64,000 bases of DNA. Origin: Epinephelus fuscoguttatus (taxonomy: Eukaryota > Chordata > Actinopteri > Perciformes > Serranidae). Positions 47,849 to 60,000 of the stretch are shown one piece after another. The stretch is taken from the NCBI RefSeq assembly GCF_011397635.1, contig NC_064759.1, forward strand, positions 17,198,428 to 17,262,427, read 5' to 3'. The position numbers were made by a program, and so were the translations under genes. The notes beneath the pieces are model-generated. The model searched no databases and was not told where the DNA came from. It saw only the letters and a list, made by a program, of their open reading frames with translations. Position 1 is the stretch's first letter, and every line of letters begins with the position of its first letter.

Positions 47849-50170
47849 AAATTAAAGCTGCTAGCAGCAATGAACAGGCCCCTGCACCTTCCTGCATGTC
47901 AAAGGTGTTGGCGGGTAGCAGGTTGACGTAGTCGTGCATTCCAGACACTACGTACACGACTTCAGACATTATTCACAGCTTGAACCATGGTGCTGGAGAT
48001 TAAGTACTGCATATTTTGTACCACCTCCTGTGTCAACTATGCTGTGCTAGAGAGCACATACTATTTATATGTCCATCCTAGAGAGCACATACTATTTATA
48101 TGTCCATCCATCCATCCATCCATTTTCATCCACTTATCTGTGCCCGAGGCGTGGGGGCAGCAGGCCAAGCAAAGCACCTCAGACGTCTCTCTCTCTCTCC
48201 AGCAATGCTTTCCAGCTCCTCCTGGAAGACTCCAAGGTGTTCCCAGGCCAGATAAGATATGTAATCCCTTCAGCTTGTTCTGGGTCTGCCCTGAGGCCTC
48301 CTACCAGTGAGACATGCCTGAAACACCTCCAACGGGAGGCGCCCAGGAGGCATCCTGATCAGATGTCCGAACCACCTCAGCTGACCCCTTTCAAAATGAA
48401 GGACCAGCAGCTCTACTCTGAGCTCCCTCCGGATGTCCGAGCTCCTTACCCTATCTTTAAGGCTGAGCCCAACCACCCCACTGAGAAAACTCATTTCGGC
48501 CGCTTGTATCCGCAGTCTCGTTCTTCTGATCACTACCCAGAGCTCATGACCAAAGGTGAGGGTTGGGACATAGATGGACCAGTAAATCGAAAGCTTCGTC
48601 TTCCAGCTCAGCTCCCTCTTCACCGCAATGGACCGGCGCAGAACCCCCATTGCTGCTGAAGCTGCGCCAAACCGCTGACCGTTTATACGTCATGTTGCTT
48701 ATATTATCTGTGAATGACACAGTCTAAATTTTACGTAAATCAGACGATCTTTGTCACAAAAGGCTGACTTCCTGTTGTCAGTAGGTGGCACTATGACTCT
48801 GAGTCAATATGGGCATGTAGATGTCGTCAGGCCTTGACTGTTACACTTTGGACTCACCTTTCACTTTAAACGTCAGCGGACAGCCATGGTCATGCAGACG
48901 GACATGCAGTTCTATTCATAGTATGATTGAGGAGGGGTCCGTGTCCGCTTCCAGCAGTAAACAGGAAGGCTAAAAGGTGAACTTCCTGTCCTCCTCCTGT
49001 TGACATCAAGTGAAAGTGAAAATAAGAAGATGCTGCTCAGTCTGAGGTGAATGTCTGCCAATTATCAAACTAACTTCACCGTGGTGAGGCAGCTGCAGCT
49101 TGACCCCAGTGTTTTGGAGTGGACTGGAGTTTGGACTGTACACCGATGCCCACATAGGGATCCGTGTTGACCCTTGCAGACATGGTTGGATGACATCATT
49201 TACATCACGTAGACCAAAGCGGACCCTTGCGACTCTCGCAGACATGTGGATGCTGAGCCTATGACTTGGCCCTTATACAGCATGTGAAATTTGGAGATTG
49301 GGTTACGTAAAGTCGTGTTACAACAGCTTACTGTTTCATGTCGAAACATTGAAATACAAAGACTCAGTCGTCATAAGAAACATCATTAAGGTCTAAAGGC
49401 TTTTAGACAAATAATGAGGTGGATCTGGTCAACTTGCAAGGAGGAGTACATCAAAGTAATAAACATGCCATTTCCTGTTGCCAGTGGATGGTGCTATAAG
49501 TAATCATTGGCATTTAGATATCTTCAGCCTGGGACTGTTATCCAGTGTGTGAAATTTGGGGAAGATTTGACCATGGACAGTAGAGCTATAAACCACTTCC
49601 TGTTTCATGGCGAAACATGAAATTTGTGCTTCACCACGGCAACACCGTTTGACGAAATCTCAAGCTTTTAACACACTTTCATGAAGATCTTAAGATGGCA
49701 CAGACAAAATTTGAAGTCGATGGGGTGAAAGCTCTAGGTATGACCCCTGAAAATAGTAAAAAAAAAAAATACTAAAATTGCACAGTTAATTCAAAATGGC
49801 TGACTTTCTGTTGGGTTCAGGGCATGGCTCTAGTCTTGGGATGTTACATGTACCTCCCAGATTTTATACATCTAGCTCTAATGCACCGCAAGGGCTACTT
49901 TGTTGAAAGTTTTACAGGGGGTGCTACTGTGCCCTTCTGTCGCACCCAAGCACAAAACCTATAAAATATCAAATTTTTCACCACTTGTGATGCGTGTACA
50001 AAGTTTTGTGAGTTTGGAGCATCTCAAAAATGTGATTCATCGCACAAAATAACAGTTCCTTCAGTTTCAATGGGGTCCTCCCACTGTTCTGTGCTGGGCC
50101 CTTAAAACTTTGACTGGTTAAGTGTGTCACAAACACATTTAGTGTTCTATGCTTTCTCGTCACGCTTTAC
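47849..50170. repeat. long interspersed repeat with a LINE nested inside
   Basis: Begins aaagctgctagcagcaatga, a start I recognise from an abundant fish repeat. It continues after the LINE with phrases such as gacttcctgttgtcagtagg, gtgtgaaatttggggaagat and cctgtttcatggcgaaacat. The style matches 981-1800. No coding frame. Confidence 0.5.
48095..48662 (-). mobile_element. LINE fragment, end of a reverse-transcriptase ORF
   Basis: The minus strand encodes VLRRSIAVKRELSWKTKLSI, YVPTLTFGHELWVV, RIQAAEMSFLSGVVGLSLKD and RWFGHLIRMPPGRLPLEVFQ, the C-terminal third of a fish non-LTR reverse transcriptase. The remaining C-terminus (WRDYI-type) continues out of frame, and the 3' end is a ccatccatcc tract. 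It is longer than its relative at 10905-11345. Confidence 0.8.
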
Positions 50171-51880
50171 AGATAGGCTTACAATTAATCACAATTCTGG
50201 GTGCTTGTTATCAGCCCTGTCAGTACCACTGCTGCGGACATGCCATTAACTGTCACATGTAAGATCATGCTTGCTGTGATCTAGAATCAGGAGCCAGAAT
50301 TGCAAGTTTGAGGTATTGTATTATGTCTGATGAATGTTGGATGCAGCTTTAGGGCAAAACAAGACTTGTTCACCCTCCTCATGTTTCAGAAATTCAGCTC
50401 TGTTCTCACAACCGAGACCAGGACAAAACCAGTCAACCAAAAGCAGTAAATCTCTGTGAGTGAGTAATCTTAATGAAGCTGCTGGTTCCAAAAATGTAGC
50501 ACTGCATCAGTGATAATGTATCATGGTCTCTTACTCTGTCAGCAGCCTGGATCTGTTAAATTAATCAAGGGACACTGAAACCATTTTTCATCTTTAATGC
50601 ATTCTTCCACTGCTTACACAATCAGCCATCCTGAAGCATAATTCAAGTCCTGCAGCACAATCTTTATCCAAGAGGCTCAGAAGCATTTTTAGTGTGAAGT
50701 AAAGCCTTTTTAAATGGTCTGATCGGCCATTATGTTGCAGATGACATTAAACTTGAAGCACGAGTGACTTTAGATATATCTATACGACTTCACAACCTAC
50801 TCAAATACATCTATGTTTGCAACAAAACACGGCCTCTCATGTCAAAATGTGTCGCTGTTATAATAGGTGAAGCAAAAAGTTACAAGGACAATAATGAGAC
50901 CTCTGACATAATAAAAGGCAAGTAAACAGTAATGGTCAATCAAAAACATTTGGTCATTCAAATGAACATAATACAAAAGACACCAGACACCACAACAAAG
51001 AAAATAAAGCTATCGCAAAAATAAATGCAAGCCATGGAACTTGGTGAAACTGAGAAACCAAAATGATGAATTACAGCAATTTCTTGGTCAGGGCAGCTAT
51101 AGTATATTTTTATTTTTTATCAGACATATCCTGGCACCTAAAGACCCAAAGTCTCATCTCTTTCCCAACTAGTACTTGTTCCAGTAGCCTCAGGTGGACA
51201 AAGCATGTGTTGCATAAGAGTTTGTCTTTCTAGAAAGCAGATATCTGTCCGTATCCTGAGGTAAATTAGGCTCTTACAGTCTCATGAGAGCAGAACATGA
51301 AAGGGGCGAGATCTGCGGCACAGCTCTAAATAAAGTTTTTAATGAAGTGCAGCAACTAATGTTTTGACCTACAGCGTATCTTCATTTGAGTAAAAAGCTG
51401 CTGCATCTTTTTCAAAGCTTTTATTCATAAGCACTGGATTTATTTACTGTGTTTTCCAGTGTCATCCCTTCATGTCACCATCTGGCTCTGACCCCCATGG
51501 ATGACAGACAGGAAGTTCCCGGTATCATATTTATCATTTGGATCATGTGGCAGAAAAATGAAGTAATCCTTCAATGGAAAAACACCGGGAACCAAAAGCT
51601 AGTGGAACACGTGCTTACTGGGAATTGAGGCAAGACTTCTCTCTCTAGCACAGCACATTATATTTCTGACTGTATCATGAACACAAAAAAGCTTAATGGT
51701 CCCATTATATGTAACAGTGGTCACCAACCCCAGCCATGGAGAGGACAAATAAACTGTGCATCTCTTTGCCTCAAGTAATTGATTCTATCTATCCTTCAAG
51801 GTGTTAATGAACTGAGTGTGATGCTCTCCTGAAACAGGGATGATGACCACTGTGGTAGTGTAAGTTTGTGCCCTGGTCGC
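50171..51880. other. gene-free stretch downstream of pafah1b3
   Basis: AT-rich unique-looking DNA; the right part is presumably pafah1b3 3'UTR. I see no gene or clear repeat. Confidence 0.5.
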
Positions 51881-54359
51881 TCAGTTCTCGGCAGGTTTAT
51901 CTAGCATGGACTTCAGATGGGCGTGCAGGAGTTCGCACACAACCTGGTAGCCCTTAGTAGTCAGGTGAAGGTAATCGTACATGTCCTGATGGGAGATGCT
52001 ACCATTGGAGTGGACGAAGCCTGGGTCTACGTTGAGGAAAGATGCATGGGGGAGGGACGATACAGCCTCCTCGACCAGCTTGTTCACCTTGGCATTCTTC
52101 TCCCGCAGAGGGTTTGGCAGTTTACCTCTGGGCAGTATACCCTGGAAAACACATGTATGGATGTTACGGTTTGAAAGATGGAACGCTCCTTAGCTTTTTT
52201 TTGTAACAGTACCAGAAATAAAAAAGTATAAAGTAAGTAAGTATAAATACTATTTACTATCTGAAAATTCAGCCACATGTCAGTTGAAATGCCCATGAAG
52301 TTTTAGCCTCACCAAACACACAACACAGGGAGTTCAATTTCAGCCCTACCTCCAACAAGTAAAGACTATAAATGTAGAGTGAAAAGTAGCGTACCATAAA
52401 TCTTAACACCCAAGATTTTATTTGCTTCGATCACTGAATGGGACGGACCTTTAATTCCTTTCGCAAAAAATTGTTGCTTGACTAAAATGGAAAATGCTAT
52501 CACATTGTTTATTTAAACCTGGTGTTGTGTCAGTATGGCACCAGCATCTCCCTTTATCCTCTTAAAACAATATTCACAACTTGGATTGATTTTTATTTGA
52601 CACTGTTTTGATTCTTTTGTTAGGTGGACCCTAACTGACTAAACAAATATAAGGATGCGAATATAAGGATACATATTCAGACCATGTCAGAAGTAGAGAA
52701 TCAGCGCCTTTTCTTCTCTCTTGTTTACCATGCCGGTAAATCTGAATGAATTATACTTACTACTTACTATACTAGCTCATGGTTTCGGTAAAATTAACTG
52801 AATGACTGATTTGTGGAGAATCTAACAGAGCTAAGGACATGTAGCATATCCACGTTGACAAAAGTTTAAACAATTATATTTATATGCGCAGTCTGGGAAG
52901 CTAACAAACATTAGCAGGTAGCCAATGAACTGTGAGTTTTTATATCCAAAGAACTAATATAAAAATGAATTGCCTCGCAGTGTCAATGGCAACCAGACCA
53001 TTTATCCGTCAAAACATGTAGCCACACCCGGCTAGTAAAATGGACTTTAGTTTTACAGCATCTCCAAACAGTTCACACACATTCTAGTAGTCTTTGTGTC
53101 TCAAAGCTGAGATGGAACTTAAACGGGTGACATCACTGTGCAATTTGATGGTTGTATGAACTTCACTTGTCATTTTCAACGGACATGTGGGCAACTAGAT
53201 TAAAACTTCCTTTAAGGAATGCATCAGAAAAAAAACCTACAAGTATGAGCGTCTTGGCATTGGGGATCTTGTTCTTGATGACTTGGACAATAGCCATGAT
53301 GCCTCCACAGACCTGTTCAGCGGTGTGACCATGGTTGTTAGTGCCTACCCACAGCACTACAACCTACAACAACAAAAGAGAAAGGCTAGACTGAGCACAT
53401 GTCATTGACAGTTTGGGGTCAGCGTATCTGGAATTTAGATTTTTACCACAAAGCACAATGACTCTACTGTGTGAATAAACAAGCATGATCATGTTCTCTA
53501 TTTTTGGCAGTGATTTGGACCTTTGGGCTGATGTTATCCAGTTCACCGTTGCACAGTCTCCACAGCACATGTTGTGTTGCATCGCCACCCACCCCAAAAT
53601 TGAGGGCATGGAGAGGAGAGAACAGCTGCCTCCATATCTGCAGACAAACCACAACAACAAAGCGTCCAGGTGTTGAAAGCCAAGCTCACCCAATTTCAAA
53701 GCGAGCACAGCTGATGATGAGAACAAGACAAGCTGTCAAACTTTGTACACAAACAGGGGAGAGTGTGTGATTTGTGTTTTACCGCAAACTGGTGCATGAG
53801 CTGAACAAGAGAGTCTCCAACAAACAGGACATCAGGCTCTTTGTCTTTGCTGTCAGACACAAAGCGGTTGTGCTATAAAGAGACAAAGTAAAAGGACAAA
53901 TACGCAGACTCAGAAATTATTTTTGACTGTACATGAGAACTACAGACACATAAAAAATGTTTTGTATTTATATGGAAACTGGAAGACATTAGCTTGGAAA
54001 CCACATAAAGTATTTTCTCAGTGGATCAAATATCAGTGCATACTCTCATATCAATCTGTCAGGATTGTTTTAAGCTTTCAGTACGGTTATATATCACCAC
54101 AATACATCACTACTGAATTATTTATGTTTTGTTCTTTACTGTAAATTCATAAAACTGAACATTAGCGACAATGCAGACCGTGAAAGCCACATAATCCACG
54201 GCTGATATACTGTAGCCATGTAAACAAAGGGAAAAAGAGATAGAAAACTCATAATAATAATAGTAATAATTCACACACCATAGACATCCATCGTCCATCT
54301 CCCTGGGTGTCTTCACAGGGAGTGGGTGTGGCGGCGGGGTTTGGGTCTTCTGCACTCAT
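51881..54359 (-). CDS. pafah1b3: platelet-activating factor acetylhydrolase 1b, catalytic subunit 3
   Basis: Five coding exons on the minus strand: 54279-54359, 53783-53872, 53521-53637, 53241-53363 and 51881-52141 (stop), all phase 0, giving 223 aa (mammalian paralogs 229-231). It is an SGNH/GDSL hydrolase that removes the sn-2 acetyl group of PAF as a cytosolic dimer, together with LIS1 (PAFAH1B1). Family blocks are all present: FVGDSL with nucleophile Ser48, NFGVGGD (Gly74), VGTNNH (Asn105) and DYLHL with Asp193 and His196 completing the triad. SLVQLMHQ, NNHGHTAEQV and DPGFVHSNGSISHQDMYDYL favour the B3 over the B2 paralog. The donor of exon 4 is ctt|gtaggt, chosen because it gives LILGILPRG. 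It is head-to-head with prr19, as in human. Confidence 0.95.
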
Positions 54360-55047
54360 GACTTGGCTCTATCTGTGTTGGGAAAGCAGTCACGTAGGGT
54401 TTTTCAGTTATTTTGACATCGGAAACAAACCGATAAATCAATAGTTTATAGCTGAAGTCGCTAGCTAAGTCTAAGGAGGTTGGCAGAATTAGCCACAGTA
54501 GCTAGCCTGTTTGCTAAAACACAAGATAGATGTAGTTTAAGAGAGAAATAGCGGTCACACACACGAGTTACACAGATTGTTAATAAATCATGCGCGCCTC
54601 TAAGTTACTGTGCAAAAGTGAAAAGGCAGAGCTTTATACAGAAGCTATATTTAGAGATATTAAAGAATAAATGCTACCATGAAATCAAAAAATCGTCATC
54701 TCCTAATTCAGTTTCAGGAAGTAAATTTTCACTATAGTTGCCAGTACCATTATAGTCTACGGCAACAACGCATATGTTTTGATACATTTTAGCATCGTCT
54801 GACACTTTACTAGTGCTGTGTGCTTGGGGTTGATTTTTAAAAGCACATATTATAATGAAATCACAAATAAAGCACTGTTCAAGTGAATAAGAATATAAAA
54901 GATGAGACAGTTTCCCCCCCGCGTCTGTGAAAGTGGACTCGCCCTAGCCGTTGGTGTTCGAGGGAGTTGGTGCTGCGCAGGGAAACACATCTACTACATG
55001 TTGCCGAGCAACGACAGATCTACAGGGGGCAATAAAACGACAGACGG
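54360..55047. promoter_or_regulatory. shared promoter region of pafah1b3 and prr19
   Basis: About 700 bp between the pafah1b3 start codon and a good donor (gacg|gtaagc, 55047/55048) on the plus strand. The GC-richer part at 54910-55047 probably holds the non-coding first exon of prr19; the first coding exon of prr19 then begins at the acceptor tttctacag near 57075. Minus-strand 5'UTR of pafah1b3 may start at an acceptor just before its ATG (ccaacacag). No TATA box is evident, as expected for a bidirectional housekeeping promoter. Confidence 0.45.
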
Positions 55048-55659
55048 TAAGCAGCGCTGTTAATTAATGATTTTAAGTTTATATAAAAGTGTTTCGTGAC
55101 AGATTCACTGTTTCTATCGCATGACATGCGCCTAGAGTTATAGAGTATAGTGTTCTTAGCAGCTACAGCTAAATACTTTAACTTTGTACACGTGTGCTTC
55201 AAGTTAAAGTGCACCTGGTGGACGTTATCGTCACCCGTTTGCTAACCACCAACTAGCAAGAATAGCTAACAGTTATGTTCCAGTTGTGCTTTGGATGAAT
55301 CCAAATGTCGGGTATTGAACCGCAGGGGGCGCAGTTGCATTGAAGTTGTGATCAATATTAATATTATGCCGTGTTTAAAGGGGGTGGAAGAAAGACCTTC
55401 CAATATTTGAATGCTAAATGTTTAATTTCCGGGTAGTCAGGTGTCACATTTTCTGCTTTTCCGTTGCTTACCCATGTGAGATTGTTTTTGCAGTTTTTAA
55501 AAATAGGTGAGACAAAGATAAACTTGGTTGGTTCATTTCCAGGTACAGAGAGGTCATGTTTTCTGTTGGCCTGTGTCAGAAATTGTCTTGACTTCCCACT
55601 TGTACAAAGTGTTAAGGCATCCAAGAGTCAAAAGTTTGTTATGCTTTATATATATATAG

Positions 55660-55920
55660 ATAGATATATTGGGGCAACATGGTGGTGCACGCACACTCCC
55701 CCTGTGTCAGTGTGGGCCCCATCCAGGTGCCCCAGCTTCCTCTCACCATCCAAAGACATGCAGGTTAGGTTAATTGGTGACTCAATTGCCTAAAATTGTG
55801 AATGTGAGCGTGAATGATTGTCTGGCTCTGTATGTTAGTCCTGCAATAGTGTGGCAACCTGTCCAGGATGTGCCCCGCATCTTGCCCATGACCCCCAACA
55901 GGATAAGCAGTTACGGAAAT
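55660..55920. repeat. abundant teleost interspersed repeat, opposite orientation to 3120-3435
   Basis: Contains ccaaagacatgcaggttagg, ttaattggtgactc, gtgagcgtgaatgattgtct and acctgtccaggatgtgcccc, the complement-oriented counterpart of the 3120-3435 copy. It lies in the presumed first intron of prr19. Confidence 0.7.
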
Positions 55921-57088
55921 GAAATGACTATATATATTGCATATATCTTCTTTTATTGACAGAATGAGTTAATATAGTGAGCTCTCTTTTACATAAATTG
56001 GATTTGTTTTTCACAATCTATAAAGTGAAGGGCCTTTGACATGGTGCACATGGAATAAATTGTGCAAAATGTAAAACACCTTTCCTGGAAATAGTTGCCT
56101 CAAAATTATTTGCAACTCAAATTAAAGTCAATTCCCCTGGATAGTTTTTTTTTTTTTTTTTTTTTACAAAGTTTCCCACTGCAAAATGACAAGATGCCTG
56201 TGAGCCTGTTTGAACACATTGTGATGTGAGTCCTGCACTTTAGAAGTGCCATTTTGATATCACCTCTGCCCAAGTAGATTAGATATGTGTCACCGTAGAG
56301 TGGGAAGCCCAGACCCACTGCCAGCTCTGTGGATTTTGTCTGTGTATGAATCGTGTCTACAGTGATAAAATCCCCAGAGACTGTGGCTGTGGTAAACCAG
56401 CAGCTGTTCTGGTTTATAATGTAAAAGTTCATCTAAATGCCATCAACAGCTGAAAGCCACATGTGCATTTTTTGCTAGAACCTCTGAGCTGCACTGTTAT
56501 CAGCATTTGTTTATGATCTTAAAGTACTGCTGACTTGAACTGAACTGCAAATATCTGTGTGGTTTCTGTGAGTCTTATCACAGAGCACAAGCTGCTGCGA
56601 GACAGAAATAATAAAGGGGTCAATAAGCGTTGCTATGTAGCCGTTACCATGCATTACATGGTTGATTGGTAAGGGCTGAATCTGTTTTATTGCAGCTGAA
56701 TTTTTGACAAAATTAGCCTTGGTACTAATAAAATACTGTAAATGCTGCATTTCAGCTGTGCAGAACTTTGCAAGGTGTGTATTGTTTAATTAGTGGTAAT
56801 GTTTTTAAATGATGCACACATTAGTTGCCTCAAAAACTGATCCTCAATTGAGGGTTCTGTGTGAATTTAACATGAGCAGAGTTAATGCTCATGTAAAGCA
56901 AGTGTGTAACTGTAGCCTACATGTCAACTGCTGTCTGTCTCTGCTAAACTATTCACAGCAGAGACTCTGCACTCTCTTGCATGAAAAAATAATCTACCTC
57001 ATTGAAGTTCCCCAGCTCTCTTATTTATATCTTCTACAGAATTACAAATGACTAACTGCAGTTTTGTTTCTACAGAATCTGATGCAGC

Positions 57089-60000
57089 ATGAGCCACGTG
57101 TGTGGCGGGGCTTTACCAGACAAAGAAAACATCTTAAATGTTTTCAACAAGCAAATAAAAACAACAGATAAGAAACATTGCTCAGTGAACAGATTCACTG
57201 TAGACTGCAAATGCTCAAACCATTATTGTATGACAGATGGGCAGCAGCACAAACTTAAACGACTGAGGAGTCGCAAGGAGAGGAGTCAGATGAGAGGTGG
57301 TGGGAGAGAGGCCTCCAAGCCCAAATCACATCACCATCACTGCCATCGCCAAAGCAGTAAAGATGTAGCACATTCCCAGAACTGCTGTCACAGTGGCTGT
57401 CATTGCTCTGCAAGAAGAGCTGCACCGTTTCCGACTGTCATTCCTGCCGCACAGGAGCCCAGTATCATCACAGACAGTCGACTGATTGGACACCACGGTC
57501 TGTTCAACCATGAGGTGAAGTCTATCGACATTGAACGCTTGTTAAGTGAGCAGAGCAAACTGGAGAAAAGCAGAGAGCAAGTTCAAGAAAAGAACAATGC
57601 TACTTCACATCCATCTTCAACATCTCACATTCCTTCTCCATTCTCCACAAATGATTTGGTGGGTGCTGATAATGATGATTGCCAGAAGACACAGAAGAAA
57701 GTCAGTCAGGGATCAGATATCACTCCCGGCCAGAAACCACAGCAACAGCTTGATCTTTCATCTGAAAGTTTTAAAAGCATTCTCTCATCTAAACACAGCT
57801 CGCCCCCTGTAGTGATGACGGAGAGCAAGAAGAGCAGCCCTGTCATGTCTGAAAAGGGCAGAGAGTCACAGCTGACTCCCACTGTTGTCAGAGCAAATGT
57901 GAAGACACTGAACAGAAAGGTAAAGCGTCATGTGATTTCTACTCCAGAGCACACCCCAAAGAACCAGTGTTTGGAGTCTCCTGTCCACCAAACACGACCT
58001 CATGGTCTCAGCCCAAGCCCACTTCAGCTCCCCAGCTCACACACCGCTGACAGCTTTGACATACAGCAGAGAAGACAACACCCTGACTGTGTATCTAAGT
58101 CTGTCAGCGCACTGGCAGCAGGTTTGTGTGACTGTCTGCAGTTCCCGCATCTGAGGAGGAGAAACCTGGTGGCAGAGAGCAGGGAGGTGTTGTTGAAAGC
58201 TCTACGGGAGAGGCATGGACCCTGGCTTCAGGAGAACCTCCTCGAGGTGCAGCGGTGCCTCAGCTTTGGTGCGGACGCCGCAAAGAAAGTCCAGCATCAG
58301 GAGCCAACCATGATGGATGAACTCTTGTCTCCAGGTAAGTTCTAAAATATTAGACAACTCTGGGATTCTCATAAAAATAAAATATGGTAATTTATCAATG
58401 ATTATGGTTGTTTATAATTGCTAATAATTTTATTGTATCTTTTAACATATCTCAATCACAAAATTCTTCGTAGAGATATAATGGTTCCCAGTTTACATAT
58501 AAAATGACTAATAAGTTAATTTTTTCCAGCATTATTGATGTTCAAGGATTCCTATCGATAACTTTTTACCTCCATTATTGACAGTGCTAGTTGTCCATAT
58601 TAAAGCTGCCCTACAGAGCCAAATGCTCCTAACATTTAATATGTTAATTTTAAACTCTGATACAGAACTATTAATACAGATGGATAACTGATACCTCATT
58701 CAAAACCACCACAAAAAGAATTTAAAAAAAGTCCCAGGCACACAAAATACAATAGATTTTTCTTTTTTTATCAACAACCTCCACACAGTGCTGGTACAGA
58801 AAAAGTTACTGAAGACACGCCTCCAGTCACGTGGTGGGTTTGTTGCTGTAGAGAATGCGGTAACAGCCACAAGTTGAGGACCAGTTGATTTTCTTTCCCA
58901 TTGTTTCATCTGTGCAGCCATAGGTTGAAAATCTGATTGTAGATCTGCTTATCTCGTAGATTTGGTACTTTTTATTCTATCGATGTACAGTTAACAGGGA
59001 TCGTGTCGTTGTAAGTGTGGTAATGAAAATGAACTCCATTCAAGTATTGATGCTTTTACCACCTAGGTCATTGTTTACATCTGTGTTTACCAGTTTGCAG
59101 TCTTCTTCCTTGCCTTGGAACATTACTACATGTCTTTGCATGTCAAGTCAAGCCAAAATTGTATTTATATAGCCCAATATTACAAATCGCTGTTATCACT
59201 GCCATCTGTCCATCATTCAGAATAGCAGGAATGTGTATTGTGTGTCCTGCATGCTCTGCATCTTCCAAAGTTAGTACTTTGAGTGCTAAATTTACTCTTT
59301 TTGTGTTCATGGAACGTGTTTCTCTGTTTATCTTCAGTGGAGGGATACTAACAGTGTCATAGTGCTTTGTAGACTACTTGCACTGATTACAATTTTTTTG
59401 GCCGATCCCGATTTCGGATTTGCAGTGTTTGGACGGCCAATAACGATTTTGGCTGATTCCGATTTCATTGTTTTTTTTTTACAAACCACTTTACAGCACA
59501 CAAGATATTGCAAAATTTTCTATCTTTCCTTTATGAGAACATTTTAACCAAGATGCAACCAGCTTTTCAATAATCATCTCAAACAAACAAAAACAGTGAC
59601 ACAGGTTAAGAAACATTTTCCTATTTGCTCAAATATAACTTCAGGTACAGTATTAAAATAAATAAGTAAAAATGAAAACACAGATAAATAAAATAATATT
59701 TCTTGGTGTATAGCATTTGTGGGTAATTTCTTGAATAGATAAAAAAGTAAAAATATCTCCTGTGGAAAATTCACACAGATCTTCACATCTACAAAGTGCA
59801 GTGTCATGGAAATTCTTATTTTAACAACTAGAAAAAAGGTGCACATTCTTCGGCACGTGGACACGCGTTTCGTCAGTTTCAAGCAGCACAGTGCACAGTT
59901 TAACACGGACAATTAACAACGTCTCCTTCTCTCTTTTGATATGTGAATGATGAAGGTGAGAAGCTGCCCATGTTTCACTTCCTCACATCGCCCAAGCTGT

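Noticed and set aside
57326-57511. 61-codon minus-strand frame
   Set aside because: Shadow of the His/Cys-rich part of prr19 on the other strand.
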